NCBI GenBank assembly: GCA_039198225.1
Contig: JBCCTQ010000009.1
Span: 1-64,000, forward strand
DNA length: 64,000 nt
Source of the DNA: JASJAR01 sp039198225
Lineage (GTDB): Bacteria > Pseudomonadota > Alphaproteobacteria > Rhodobacterales > Rhodobacteraceae
Reading direction: 5' to 3'
Shown one piece after another: positions 56,425 through 64,000 of the stretch (the first letter of the stretch is position 1; each line of letters begins with the position of its first letter). The position numbers were made by a program, and so were the translations under genes. A model generated the notes under the pieces. The model saw only the letters and a list, made by a program, of their open reading frames with translations, was not told the DNA's origin and did not search any database.

Positions 56425-57761
56425 TAATTTCGTCCATCGCCTTTGCGATCGTTATTTCACTGGTGCTTGTTCGGCTCCCGATTGGCATTGCCATGGGCAC
56501 GGTGGGTGCAATCGGCTTCGTCTATTTGCGCGACTGGCGGTGGTCCGCGGGGCTCGGCCCGGCGGCGGATTCGATATTGGACGTGACCCAAAATGACCCG
56601 CTGTCGGTCATCCCGCTTTTTATACTGATGGGAATGATCATCGCCCAGAGCGGGATGGCGCATGACCTTTACCGCGCCGCCTACGCGGCCGTGGGCCGGT
56701 TGCCGGGCGGGCTGGCCATGTCGACGATCCTGGCATGCGGGGGCTTTTCGGCGGTGTCGGGGTCTTCGCTCGCAACCGCGGCAACCATGTCGCAGGTCGC
56801 GCTGCCCTCGATGCGGAAATTTGGCTACCACGATTCCCTCTCGACGGCCTCGGTTGCGGCTGGGGGCACATTGGGAATCCTAATTCCGCCGAGTATCATA
56901 TTGATCATATACGGATTTCTCACCGGTCAATCGATCGGCAAGCTCTTTTTAGCCGGGATATTGCCGGGGATATTGGGGATCCTCCTTTACCTTTGCGCGG
57001 TGGCCTTCGTCGTCTGGCGCCGCCCCGAGGCGGGCCCGGCCGGGGCACCGATGTCATTGGGCGAAGCGCGGGCCAGCATCATCCGGGTCATCCCCATTCT
57101 CGTTCTTTTCGTGATCATCATCGGAGGGATTTACGGCCAGGTCTTTACTGCCGACGAGGCCGCGGGCGTGGGCGCATTTGGCGCGATCCTCATCTCGATC
57201 GCCATCGGGCGTTTCACTTGGAAGAGCTTGATCGAGGCCCTTGCCCAAACGGTCAAAACCTCTGTCGGTCTCTTCGTCCTTTTGATTGGTGCCGACATCT
57301 TCAACCGGCTGGTCACCCGGGCAGGCCTGCCCGAGGATCTCCTCGCCTTAGTCCAAAGCGCAGGGCTAGAGCCCTTCACGGTGCTGGCGATTATCGTGGT
57401 GATCTATCTCCTCTTGGGCGCGGTATTTGAAAGCCTTTCGATGATCACGCTGACGGTCCCGGTATTCGCGCCACTCATCGCGTCGCTCGGGTTTTTTGAG
57501 GGTGATCTCACGGGGGAATTGGCGCTCATTTGGTTCGGCATCATCGTGGTCGTGGTGACCGAGATCTCACTCATCACGCCGCCGATTGGCCTTAACGTCT
57601 TTGTGCTCCGTTCGGTCGTCAAAGACGTCTCAACGGCGACTATTTTTGCGGGTGTGACGCCGTTTTGGGCGGCCGACATCATCCGTCTTATGTTCCTGAT
57701 CACCTTGCCATTCTTCGCACTTTTGCTGCCGATGGGGGTGTTCGGGTTCGGAGGACCATAA
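56421..57761 (+). CDS. dctM: TRAP transporter large permease DctM
   Basis: The 446-aa protein has about 12 membrane helices and the DctM segments VRLPIGIAMG, SGSSLATAATMSQVALPSMRKFGYH, GGTLGILIPPSIILIIYG and TEISLITPPIGLNVFVL. It is the sodium-driven transport subunit. The frame is open upstream to 56196, but the ATG at 56421 overlapping dctQ is the proper start. Confidence 0.93.
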   Translation: MIISSIAFAIVISLVLVRLPIGIAMGTVGAIGFVYLRDWRWSAGLGPAADSILDVTQNDPLSVIPLFILMGMIIAQSGMAHDLYRAAYAAVGRLPGGLAMSTILACGGFSAVSGSSLATAATMSQVALPSMRKFGYHDSLSTASVAAGGTLGILIPPSIILIIYGFLTGQSIGKLFLAGILPGILGILLYLCAVAFVVWRRPEAGPAGAPMSLGEARASIIRVIPILVLFVIIIGGIYGQVFTADEAAGVGAFGAILISIAIGRFTWKSLIEALAQTVKTSVGLFVLLIGADIFNRLVTRAGLPEDLLALVQSAGLEPFTVLAIIVVIYLLLGAVFESLSMITLTVPVFAPLIASLGFFEGDLTGELALIWFGIIVVVVTEISLITPPIGLNVFVLRSVVKDVSTATIFAGVTPFWAADIIRLMFLITLPFFALLLPMGVFGFGGP

Positions 57762-57794
57762 AGACCGCATCCAGCAATCTAGGGAGGGATTGTG

Positions 57795-58718
57795 ATGTAT
57801 GACGCACGACCAACCATGCAGGAGAGGCCAACCGATACGTTCGTGTCCGATCTCCGGGCGATTTGCGGGGCATTTGATGTCGATCACCCGGCCGAAAAGC
57901 TGACGGGCTACGCGACATCGACGTCAAAGGCGGGCCTCGACCTTGCCTTTGTGGGCCAAAGTGCCAGGGCCATCCACCGCACGACGGACAATATCGCCAC
58001 CGACCCGGGCAATCATTTTTTCCTTGTATTGCAGACCGCTGGCACCGCGATCATGGAGCAAGGTGACGACGTTGCCTATCTCGAACCCGGCGACATGTTC
58101 CTCGTCGATTCCACCCGGCCCTCTTCGTTCATCTACCAAAACCGCGCGTCCCACCAATTGTCGCTCCACCTGCCGCGGAGTGAGACCAAGCACCGGTTTG
58201 GCAAACGCGCCCGGGGCGGTATCGCGGTGAACGGTGGCGATCCATTGGCACGGGCCATGCGCTCAATCCTGTCTGAGTTGATCGAAGGAGACGCGCCCCA
58301 TCTCGGCCATGTGGCGGAGGCGTTTTACGGAGTGCTCGGCGCCTATCTTTTCAATCGAAGCCTTGGTGAGGGTGGCTCGGTCAATCCCGACCGCGAGATC
58401 GTTAACCGTGCGATGCATCTTATCGGGTTGCACTTTACCGACCCTGACTTTTCGCCGACCCATCTGGCAAACCTCACCGGGGTGTCCCTCCGAAAACTCC
58501 AGCGCGCCTTCGCGGTCATCAAGAGCAGCCCCCATAAACGGCTCCAAGACGCGCGGATGGATGCGGCGAGCGAAATGCTTGGCCAGGCCAGCGACGAAGC
58601 CGAGCAGTCGGTAACGCGCATCGCCTTCGAATGCGGATACCGCGACCTCTCAACGTTTTATCGTCAATACAAACGCCGGCACGGCTGTGCCCCGAGCGAT
58701 CGGCGCGCAATGCAATAA
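57795..58718 (+). CDS. AraC-family regulator of the transporter/oxidation genes
   Basis: The 307-aa protein has an N-terminal cupin-like sensing domain (DPGNHFFLVLQTAGTAIMEQGDDVAYLEPGDMFLVDSTRPS, about 74-113) and two C-terminal AraC helix-turn-helices (ANLTGVSLRKLQRAFAVIKSSPHKRLQDARM and ARIAFECGYRDLSTFYRQYKRRHG). FeaR-type members control aromatic amine or aldehyde oxidation. A GTG three bases upstream is another start; SD AGGGAGG. It lies between dctM and the aldehyde dehydrogenase, its likely targets. Confidence 0.85.
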   Translation: MYDARPTMQERPTDTFVSDLRAICGAFDVDHPAEKLTGYATSTSKAGLDLAFVGQSARAIHRTTDNIATDPGNHFFLVLQTAGTAIMEQGDDVAYLEPGDMFLVDSTRPSSFIYQNRASHQLSLHLPRSETKHRFGKRARGGIAVNGGDPLARAMRSILSELIEGDAPHLGHVAEAFYGVLGAYLFNRSLGEGGSVNPDREIVNRAMHLIGLHFTDPDFSPTHLANLTGVSLRKLQRAFAVIKSSPHKRLQDARMDAASEMLGQASDEAEQSVTRIAFECGYRDLSTFYRQYKRRHGCAPSDRRAMQ

Positions 58719-58826
58719 CTTCTGACGCTCATTGCAAAGACCTCCCGGCGCCGCCTCTTCAGAATGCCCCGGTAAGGGAGCGGCCGGAAAAGCACGGCCG
58801 AAATTGCCGAAAGGGAGGTCAATCGC

Positions 58827-60236
58827 ATGGCAGAGACGTACTCCATGATCATCAACGGTGCGAAAGTCGCCGCCAGTCGGACATTCGACGTCAAAAATCC
58901 GTCTACGGGCGGTGTCGTGGGACATGCGCCAGAAGCCTCAATGGCCGACCTAGATGCCGCCGTTGCCGCAGCGCATGCGGCGTTTCCAGCATGGTCCGCG
59001 CAAAGCGATGAAGACCTCAAAGCGGCCTGCGAGGCGGTGACCGCCAAAATTTCGGAAAACGCTGAGGAACTCGCAGCACTCGTGACGGCCGAACAGGGAA
59101 AGCCCTTGAACGGGCTCGGCTCCCGCTGGGAGATTGGTGGCGCGGGCGCCTGGGCGGGCTATACCAGCGCGCTGTCGCTGCCGATGAAGGTCCTCCAAGA
59201 CAATAATGAAGGCCGGGTGGAGCTTTACCGGAAGCCATTGGGCGTCGTCGGGTCGATCACCCCTTGGAATTTCCCGGTCATGATTGCGATTTGGCATGTC
59301 ATGCCGGCCCTCCGCACCGGCAACACCGTGGTCATCAAACCCTCGCCATACACGCCCCTTTCCACAATCCGCCTCGTCGAGATCATGAACGAGGTTCTGC
59401 CCGCAGGCGTTGTGAACTGCGTGACCGGTGCCGACGGCGCTGAATCGGTGGGCGCGGCCATGTCGTCGCATCCCGATATTCGAAAGATCGTCTTCACCGG
59501 CTCCTGCGCGACCGGCGAAAAGGTGATGCGCTCAGCCGCAGAGACCATGAAGCGCCTCACCCTTGAGATGGGCGGCAACGATGCCGGCATCGTTTTGCCG
59601 GACGTGAACCCCGAGCAAATCGCCGAAGGTCTCTTCTGGGGCGGGTTCATCAATAACGGACAAACATGTGCGGCGATGAAGCGGCTCTATGTCCACGAGG
59701 ACGTCTATGACGAAGTGTGCGACGCGCTCGTGGCCTTCGCAAAGAACATACCGGTGGGCGACGGGATGGCCGAAGACAGCATCCTCGGGCCGGTCCAAAA
59801 CCAAATGCAATTCGACAAGGTCAAACGCCTCGTCGATGCTGGCAAGGAAAACGGCCGCGTCCTTTTGGGTGGCGATCCCGGAGAGGGCCTGTTCTTCCCG
59901 CCAACAATCATCGCCGATCTCGGCAATGACGATCCGCTGGTGGCCGAAGAACAATTCGGGCCTGCCCTGCCGATCATCAAATACTCAGACATCGACGACG
60001 CCATTGCGCGGGCCAATGAATCCGAGAACGGCCTCGGCGGGTCGGTCTGGTCAAACGACATCGACAAGGCCAAAGAAATCGCCCTCCGAATGGAATGCGG
60101 CTCGGTTTGGATCAACAAACACGGCGCGATCCAGCCCAACGCACCCTTCGGCGGCGTGAAGAGATCAGGTATCGGCGTCGAATTCGGCGAGGAAGGCCTC
60201 CAGGAATACACCGACATTCAGGTCGTGTTTTCCTGA
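58827..60236 (+). CDS. NAD(P)-dependent aldehyde dehydrogenase
   Basis: The 469-aa enzyme has PWNFPVMIAIWHVMPALRTGNTVVIKPSPYTPLS (cofactor region near 145), the general base Glu247 in LEMGGNDAGIV and the nucleophile Cys281 in NNGQTCAAMKR. It has no signal peptide, so it is cytoplasmic. Specificity cannot be read; with the neighbouring GMC enzyme and paa genes, oxidation of an aromatic aldehyde to an acid is the natural guess. SD AAAGGGAGG. Confidence 0.9.
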   Translation: MAETYSMIINGAKVAASRTFDVKNPSTGGVVGHAPEASMADLDAAVAAAHAAFPAWSAQSDEDLKAACEAVTAKISENAEELAALVTAEQGKPLNGLGSRWEIGGAGAWAGYTSALSLPMKVLQDNNEGRVELYRKPLGVVGSITPWNFPVMIAIWHVMPALRTGNTVVIKPSPYTPLSTIRLVEIMNEVLPAGVVNCVTGADGAESVGAAMSSHPDIRKIVFTGSCATGEKVMRSAAETMKRLTLEMGGNDAGIVLPDVNPEQIAEGLFWGGFINNGQTCAAMKRLYVHEDVYDEVCDALVAFAKNIPVGDGMAEDSILGPVQNQMQFDKVKRLVDAGKENGRVLLGGDPGEGLFFPPTIIADLGNDDPLVAEEQFGPALPIIKYSDIDDAIARANESENGLGGSVWSNDIDKAKEIALRMECGSVWINKHGAIQPNAPFGGVKRSGIGVEFGEEGLQEYTDIQVVFS

Positions 60237-60357
60237 CGCTGAAACGGCGGCGCGACCGGATCCGCGGCGCGCCGCATTAGTAAAAATTCCAATAATCAGA
60301 GCGGCATGCTTTAGGCCGAAGCCTTCGCCGTGGCCAACCGAAACCGGGAGAAAAACC

Positions 60358-62001
60358 ATGACATCGAAAATCAACCGCCGGAACTTTCTTGGCTCCACAA
60401 CCATCGCGTCAGGCGTCCTCTTGGTCGCACCCGGGATCTACGGCGCATCCGTCAACACGGCCGAAGCGCAAACCGGCACGTTCGACTACGTCATCTGCGG
60501 AGCCGGATCGGCGGGCTGTGTTTTGGCCGCGCGTCTCACCGAGGATCCGGACGTCTCTGTTCTGCTGATTGAAGCGGGTGGGCCCGAAGAAGGTGTGGAG
60601 ACCATCGAAACACCGCTCCTCCTCCTCGAAAACTGGAACACGGCATACGATTACGCCTATTTCACGGTGCCCCAAGAACATTGCAACGGCCGCGAAATCC
60701 ACTGGCCGCGCGGTCGGGTCGTCGGCGGATCGGGCTCGATCAACGGCATGCTCTATGTGCGCGGCCACGCATCCGACTATGACAATTGGGCCTATATGGG
60801 GAACCCGGGCTGGGATTATGCGAGCGTGCTCCCCTATTTCAAAAAGTCCGAGGATTTCGACCAGGGTGAAAACGAATATCATGGGACGGGCGGGCCGCTC
60901 CGCGTCACGACAGATTACGAAAAACACCCGACGACCCAGCGGATCGTCGAGGCCTGCCTCCAAGCCGGGTACGAATTCAACGAAGACTATAACGGCGCCG
61001 ATTCAGAAGGTGTGAACTACGCCCAAATGAACACGAAGGACGGCAAGCGCCATTCGAGCGCTGTGGCTTTCCTGCGCCCTGCGCTGGAACGCCCGAATTT
61101 GAGCCTTTTGACCAATGCGCAAGTCGCCAAGGTCGAACTCGAAGGGACCCGCGCCACCGGAGTGACCTACATCCAGGCGGGCGAGACACGCAGTGTTAAA
61201 GCGACACGCGAAGTGATCCTGTCGGGCGGGACGATCGCGAGCCCCCATATCCTGATGCTCTCAGGCATCGGCGACCCCGAACAGCTCGAACCCCATGGGA
61301 TCGACGTAAAGCACGCGCTTCCGGGCGTGGGCAAAAACCTCCACGACCATTCGCTTGCCCCGGTGATCTATGAAGGCGACGTACCGCCCCCGACCAATCT
61401 CGCGGTGATCCCGCTCCATGCCCAGGCCTTTATGCGCTCGGATTCGCGCCTGCCCGCGCCGGATATGCAGCCCCTCTTCTTCCATGTCCCGCTTTATACT
61501 GCGGACACCCAAGAGCCTGTGACGCCTGCCGCCTACACGCTCTGCGCAGGCGGGGTCAGCCCGACGAGCCGGGGGGAGATCCGCCTCACCGGGCCCGGCA
61601 TCGACGACCCCTTGGAACTCGATCCGAACCTTTTGGAAACCGAGTACGACGTTCAAACGCTCGTCACCAATATCAAGATGATGCGCGAGATCGCGGCCCA
61701 GCCCGCCTTGGCCGAGATCACAACGCGCGAGATCTATCCGGGGCCGGAGGTGCAGTCGGACGAAGACCTGGCCGATTACGCGCGGAACTCTCTTCAGTCC
61801 TACCACCACCAGGTCGGCACCTGCAAAATGGGCCGGGACGAAATGGCGGTGGTCGACCACGAATTGCGCGTTCACGGCATTGATGGGCTACGGGTGATTG
61901 ACGCCTCGATCATGCCGATCGTGCCCACCGGGAACACCAACGCACCCACCTACATGGTCGCCGAAAAGGGTGCGGACATGATCAAAGCCTCCGCCGGCTA
62001 A
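60358..62001 (+). CDS. Tat-targeted GMC-family (choline-dehydrogenase-like) oxidoreductase
   Basis: The 547-aa flavoprotein has a twin-arginine signal (RR at 7-8, NRRNFLGST, then a hydrophobic stretch and AEAQ near 38). The GMC fold follows with the FAD motif CGAGSAGC (near 48), HWPRGRVVGGSGSINGMLYVRG and the C-terminal SYHHQVGTCKMG, containing the active-site His, and PTGNTNAPTYMVAEKGADMI. GMC enzymes oxidise alcohols. The Tat signal implies export with FAD already bound. The electron acceptor is unknown. Confidence 0.88.
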   Translation: MTSKINRRNFLGSTTIASGVLLVAPGIYGASVNTAEAQTGTFDYVICGAGSAGCVLAARLTEDPDVSVLLIEAGGPEEGVETIETPLLLLENWNTAYDYAYFTVPQEHCNGREIHWPRGRVVGGSGSINGMLYVRGHASDYDNWAYMGNPGWDYASVLPYFKKSEDFDQGENEYHGTGGPLRVTTDYEKHPTTQRIVEACLQAGYEFNEDYNGADSEGVNYAQMNTKDGKRHSSAVAFLRPALERPNLSLLTNAQVAKVELEGTRATGVTYIQAGETRSVKATREVILSGGTIASPHILMLSGIGDPEQLEPHGIDVKHALPGVGKNLHDHSLAPVIYEGDVPPPTNLAVIPLHAQAFMRSDSRLPAPDMQPLFFHVPLYTADTQEPVTPAAYTLCAGGVSPTSRGEIRLTGPGIDDPLELDPNLLETEYDVQTLVTNIKMMREIAAQPALAEITTREIYPGPEVQSDEDLADYARNSLQSYHHQVGTCKMGRDEMAVVDHELRVHGIDGLRVIDASIMPIVPTGNTNAPTYMVAEKGADMIKASAG

Positions 62002-62020
62002 GACCTCCCTGAAAGGCAAT

Positions 62021-62050
62021 GGCCCGGCGGAAACGTCGGGCCTTTTGTGT
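62021..62050 (+). terminator. Intrinsic terminator after the GMC gene
   Basis: GGCCCGGCG (62021-62029) and CGTCGGGCC (62034-62042) form a 9-bp stem with one G-U pair and a GAAA loop, followed by TTTTGTGT. It starts 20 bases after the stop codon and ends the plus-strand run that faces paaE. Confidence 0.85.
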
Positions 62051-62066
62051 TTCAGGGTCGGGATGG

Positions 62067-63137
62067 TTAGTGGCCGGTCTCGTCGTAGCTGAAGACCACC
62101 TTCTTGTTGGAAACCGGGAAGCACTGGCAGGTCAGCACATAGCCCGCTTCGACCTCGTAATCTTCGAGCGCATGGTTGGCGATCATCTCAACTTCGCCGT
62201 CCAACACCTTGGCTTTGCAAGTAGAACACACACCGGCCTTGCAGGCGTAGGGCGCGTCGATATTGTTTTCGAGAGCGGCGTCCAAAAGGCTGGTAGCCCC
62301 CGGAATGATCAAGCTCCGGGCTTCGCCGCCCACCGTGACGAGCCCTTCGACGCCCTTGTCGGTATCCGAGGCAGAGCGCGCCCGGGTTTTGGTCCGACCA
62401 GGCTGGGAGGACGCAAAGAGCTCGAACCGGATCTGCGCCTTGGCGAGCCCATGGGCTTCAAGGGCCTCCGATATGGCCAACATCATCGGTTCGGGGCCGC
62501 AAATGTAGGCCATGTTGACCGACGCAATGTCGATCCAGGTGTTGAACAGGGCCTTGCATTTGGCTCCGTCCACGCGCCCTCGGAAGAGATCGATTTCCTG
62601 GCTCTCATCTTCCAAGATATGGATCACGTTCAATCGGCCGAGATAGAAGTTCTTCAGATCCTCCAGTTCCTCGCGGAACATGATCGTGTTGAGGGTGCGG
62701 TTGGCGTAAACCAGGGTGAAGCGCGCATCCGGCTCGTCCACCAAGGCTGTCCTGAGGATCGACAGCACCGGGGTGATCCCCGAGCCCCCTGCGAAGGCCA
62801 GGTAGTGGGGCGCATCCGCATCCGTTGCGGCGTAAAAATTGCCCATGGGCGGCATCGCATCGAGCCTGTCGCCCACTTCAAGTTCGCTATTGGCCCAGGT
62901 TGAAAACGCCCCCCCATCGACGCGCTTAATGCCCACTCGGAGCAACCCGTCATTCTTTCCCGCGCAGATCGAATAGGACCGGCGGAGTTCCGTTCCATCG
63001 AAGTCGCGGCGAAACGTGAGATACTGCCCTTGGGTGAATACGAACGCGTCCGGGTCGTCGGGCTTCAGGGTCACCACGACAGCATCACGGATCGTTTTCT
63101 CCACGTCGGTGACGGTCAGTGGGTGAAAAGACGCCAT
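62067..63137 (-). CDS. paaE: Phenylacetyl-CoA epoxidase reductase PaaE
   Basis: The 356-aa protein has an FAD/NAD(P)H ferredoxin-reductase module (YLTFRRDFDGTELRRSYSICAG near 47-68, FAGGSGITPVLSIL near 115) and a C-terminal plant-type 2Fe-2S domain with CKAGVCSTC and a fourth cysteine in LTCQCFP. It passes electrons from NADPH to the PaaABC oxygenase. It is the last gene of the minus-strand paa epoxidase operon and begins nine bases after the 55-codon ORF. Confidence 0.95.
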   Translation of the reverse strand: MASFHPLTVTDVEKTIRDAVVVTLKPDDPDAFVFTQGQYLTFRRDFDGTELRRSYSICAGKNDGLLRVGIKRVDGGAFSTWANSELEVGDRLDAMPPMGNFYAATDADAPHYLAFAGGSGITPVLSILRTALVDEPDARFTLVYANRTLNTIMFREELEDLKNFYLGRLNVIHILEDESQEIDLFRGRVDGAKCKALFNTWIDIASVNMAYICGPEPMMLAISEALEAHGLAKAQIRFELFASSQPGRTKTRARSASDTDKGVEGLVTVGGEARSLIIPGATSLLDAALENNIDAPYACKAGVCSTCKAKVLDGEVEMIANHALEDYEVEAGYVLTCQCFPVSNKKVVFSYDETGH

Positions 63138-63146
63138 CGGACTGAC

Positions 63147-63314
63147 CTAGGAGTACCGAACGGGCTTCGATGGGAGGCGCGACGTGCCGTCATCGAGCTG
63201 GATCGAATTGAAATCGATGTCGAGTTGCATGCCAGAAATGTCCTGCTCCGGCATCGCCGCATGGGCGACATGCGGGTCACCAAGTGTTTGGGGTGATGCG
63301 GGTGCGTTGGTCAC
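63147..63314 (-). CDS. Small ORF of 55 codons between paaD and paaE
   Basis: A GTG-started ORF with a good SD (AAGGA, four bases before GTG) fills the paaD-paaE gap, 11 bases after paaD and nine before paaE. The predicted protein (55 aa) has no cysteines or membrane helix and contains MPEQDISGMQLDIDFNSIQLDDGTSRLP. Codon third positions are GC-rich like the neighbours. I do not recognise it. It might be an assembly or regulatory peptide of the epoxidase, or a fortuitous ORF. Confidence 0.5.
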   Translation of the reverse strand: MTNAPASPQTLGDPHVAHAAMPEQDISGMQLDIDFNSIQLDDGTSRLPSKPVRYS

Positions 63315-63325
63315 GGTGTCCTTCC

Positions 63326-63796
63326 CTAGATGCACTTGAAATAGTCGAACGGCTCCAGGCAGTCCTGGCACCGCCATTGGGCCTTGCAGGGGGTTGAGCC
63401 GAATTGGCTGACACGCTCCACCGCCGTTGACTTACAATTGGGGCACCGGGTGGGCCCGCCGGCCGGTTGGGGCGGCGCGATCCCGTATTCCTCCAAACGC
63501 GCGCGGCCTTTGTCGGAGAGCCAGTCCGTGGTCCAGGCCGGTGCGATGCGCGTTTCAAGCTCAAGGTTGTCCACGCCGCGCTTGGCCAGGGCCGTTTCGA
63601 TGTCGAGGGCGATGATCGACATGGCCGGACAGCCCGAATAGGTCGGGGTGACAGTGACTTTCACATGGCGCCCCTTGGTTTCAACCGAGCGCACGACGCC
63701 GAGATCGACCACAGAGATCACCGGAATTTCTGGATCTGGCACATCGTCGAGCCAAGCCCAGACCTGCTCTTCTGTGAGCGCCTGCCCCATCACCAT
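63326..63796 (-). CDS. paaD: Phenylacetyl-CoA epoxidase maturation subunit PaaD
   Basis: The 156-aa protein has a MIP18/SufT-like domain (WLDDVPDPEIPVISVVDLGVVRSV, then TPTYSGCPAM) and a C-terminal four-cysteine zinc-ribbon-like part (CPNCKSTAVERVSQFGSTPC and RCQDC). PaaD is needed for epoxidase activity and probably helps iron-site assembly. The start at 63796 overlaps the paaC stop; 63790 is an alternative ATG. Confidence 0.93.
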   Translation of the reverse strand: MVMGQALTEEQVWAWLDDVPDPEIPVISVVDLGVVRSVETKGRHVKVTVTPTYSGCPAMSIIALDIETALAKRGVDNLELETRIAPAWTTDWLSDKGRARLEEYGIAPPQPAGGPTRCPNCKSTAVERVSQFGSTPCKAQWRCQDCLEPFDYFKCI

Positions 63797-64000
63797 GCCG
63801 CCCCCGGATGAGACCGCTGCAACACCTGCATCGTCGCCAGCATATGGCCGAGATGTTCGGTGTGCCGATACCCGGTGCGCCCGCCCGAATGGGCAAAGCC
63901 GTTTTCTGGCCGCTCGAGACGGGCGGCGGTAAGGGTCGCGTCGACCGTTTTGTCCCAGGCGTCGCGCATGGTAGACGGCAGCGGCGCGACACCGGCCTCT
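63790..64000 (-). CDS. paaC: Phenylacetyl-CoA epoxidase structural subunit PaaC (3' part only)
   Basis: Translating the minus strand from the window edge gives about 69 residues ending in GFAHSGGRTGYRHTEHLGHM then LATMQVLQRSHPGAAW and TGA. The HTEHLG segment and the final tryptophan are PaaC hallmarks. The gene continues beyond the window. Its stop overlaps the paaD start, which confirms the operon order paaC-paaD-ORF-paaE. Confidence 0.9.
   Translation of the reverse strand, partial: EAGVAPLPSTMRDAWDKTVDATLTAARLERPENGFAHSGGRTGYRHTEHLGHMLATMQVLQRSHPGAAW

Noticed and set aside
58781..58800. Pair of CGGCCG sequences before the aldehyde dehydrogenase gene
   Set aside because: These six-base GC palindromes are frequent in such DNA; there is no basis for calling an AraC operator.
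1..64000. tRNA, rRNA, CRISPR arrays and insertion sequences
   Set aside because: Gaps were read by eye on both strands and none shows a tRNA arm pattern, spaced direct repeats or transposase-like coding.

Overview
The window is a gene-dense, GC-rich (roughly 60-65 percent) chromosomal segment of an alphaproteobacterium, most likely a Rhodobacteraceae/Roseobacter-group member. The strongest indicator is a nearly complete Rhodobacter-type gene transfer agent (GTA) cluster between about 21.2 and 36.1 kb. The fatty-acid, ribosomal and phenylacetate gene orders, the DUF1127 gene and the PleD-like cyclase fit the same assignment. No rRNA, tRNA, CRISPR array, integrase or insertion sequence was seen, and no stretch above 300 bases lacks a gene or a recognisable signal.

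Layout. (1) 0.1-4.0 kb: late cobalamin synthesis, cobS-cobT-cobU on the minus strand and a histidine phosphatase (cobC-like) plus cbiB on the plus strand, sharing a 60-base promoter region. (2) 4.1-21.0 kb: housekeeping and envelope genes. These include a secreted VWA protein (DUF1194), a five-gene minus-strand unit (small membrane protein, XpaC, TelA, DUF2927 lipoprotein, AlkD-like), a NUDIX/DUF983 pair, an EF-hand/ECF-sigma/anti-sigma/periplasmic-sensor block, a PleD-like diguanylate cyclase, DUF3572, an M15-like protein, a lone DegT aminotransferase, tadA/rluB, and metF divergent from metR, then suhB. (3) 21.2-36.1 kb: the GTA, read right to left from small terminase (gp1) to the gp15 baseplate megatron, followed by a DUF2793 protein and a 155-aa conserved protein. 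Almost every junction overlaps by 1-8 bases. Its upstream region carries a promoter-like pair, a perfect palindrome, a CtrA-like half site and a strong intrinsic terminator placed before the first gene. A second intrinsic terminator follows the major capsid gene. (4) 36.1-42.5 kb: mltG, fabF, acpP, fabG and fabD on the minus strand, interrupted by a plus-strand transmembrane PilZ gene. (5) 42.6-46.5 kb: rpsF-rpsR-rplI with a structured leader, an Lrp-family regulator, a DUF1127 protein and tig. (6) 46.7-64.0 kb: phenylacetate (paa) catabolism. On the minus strand are a fused hydratase/3-hydroxyacyl-CoA dehydrogenase, paaZ and paaX; on the plus strand paaG, paaI, paaK and a TetR regulator; at the right end on the minus strand paaC (partial), paaD, a 55-codon ORF and paaE. 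Between these lies a plus-strand insert: a DctPQM TRAP transporter, an AraC regulator, an aldehyde dehydrogenase and a Tat-targeted GMC oxidoreductase.

How the parts fit. The paa genes activate phenylacetate to its CoA thioester, epoxidise and open the ring, and beta-oxidise the product. The inserted transporter, alcohol oxidase and aldehyde dehydrogenase look like an upper pathway that could supply an aromatic acid from an alcohol or aldehyde; this is inference from context. MetF makes the methyl donor for methionine synthesis, and cobalamin is needed if that synthase is MetH. The GGDEF protein and the PilZ protein give one plausible maker and one plausible reader of c-di-GMP. The most unusual regulatory signals are the pre-gp1 terminator of the GTA, the post-capsid terminator, the rpsF and fabD leader hairpins, and the small paaD-paaE ORF.
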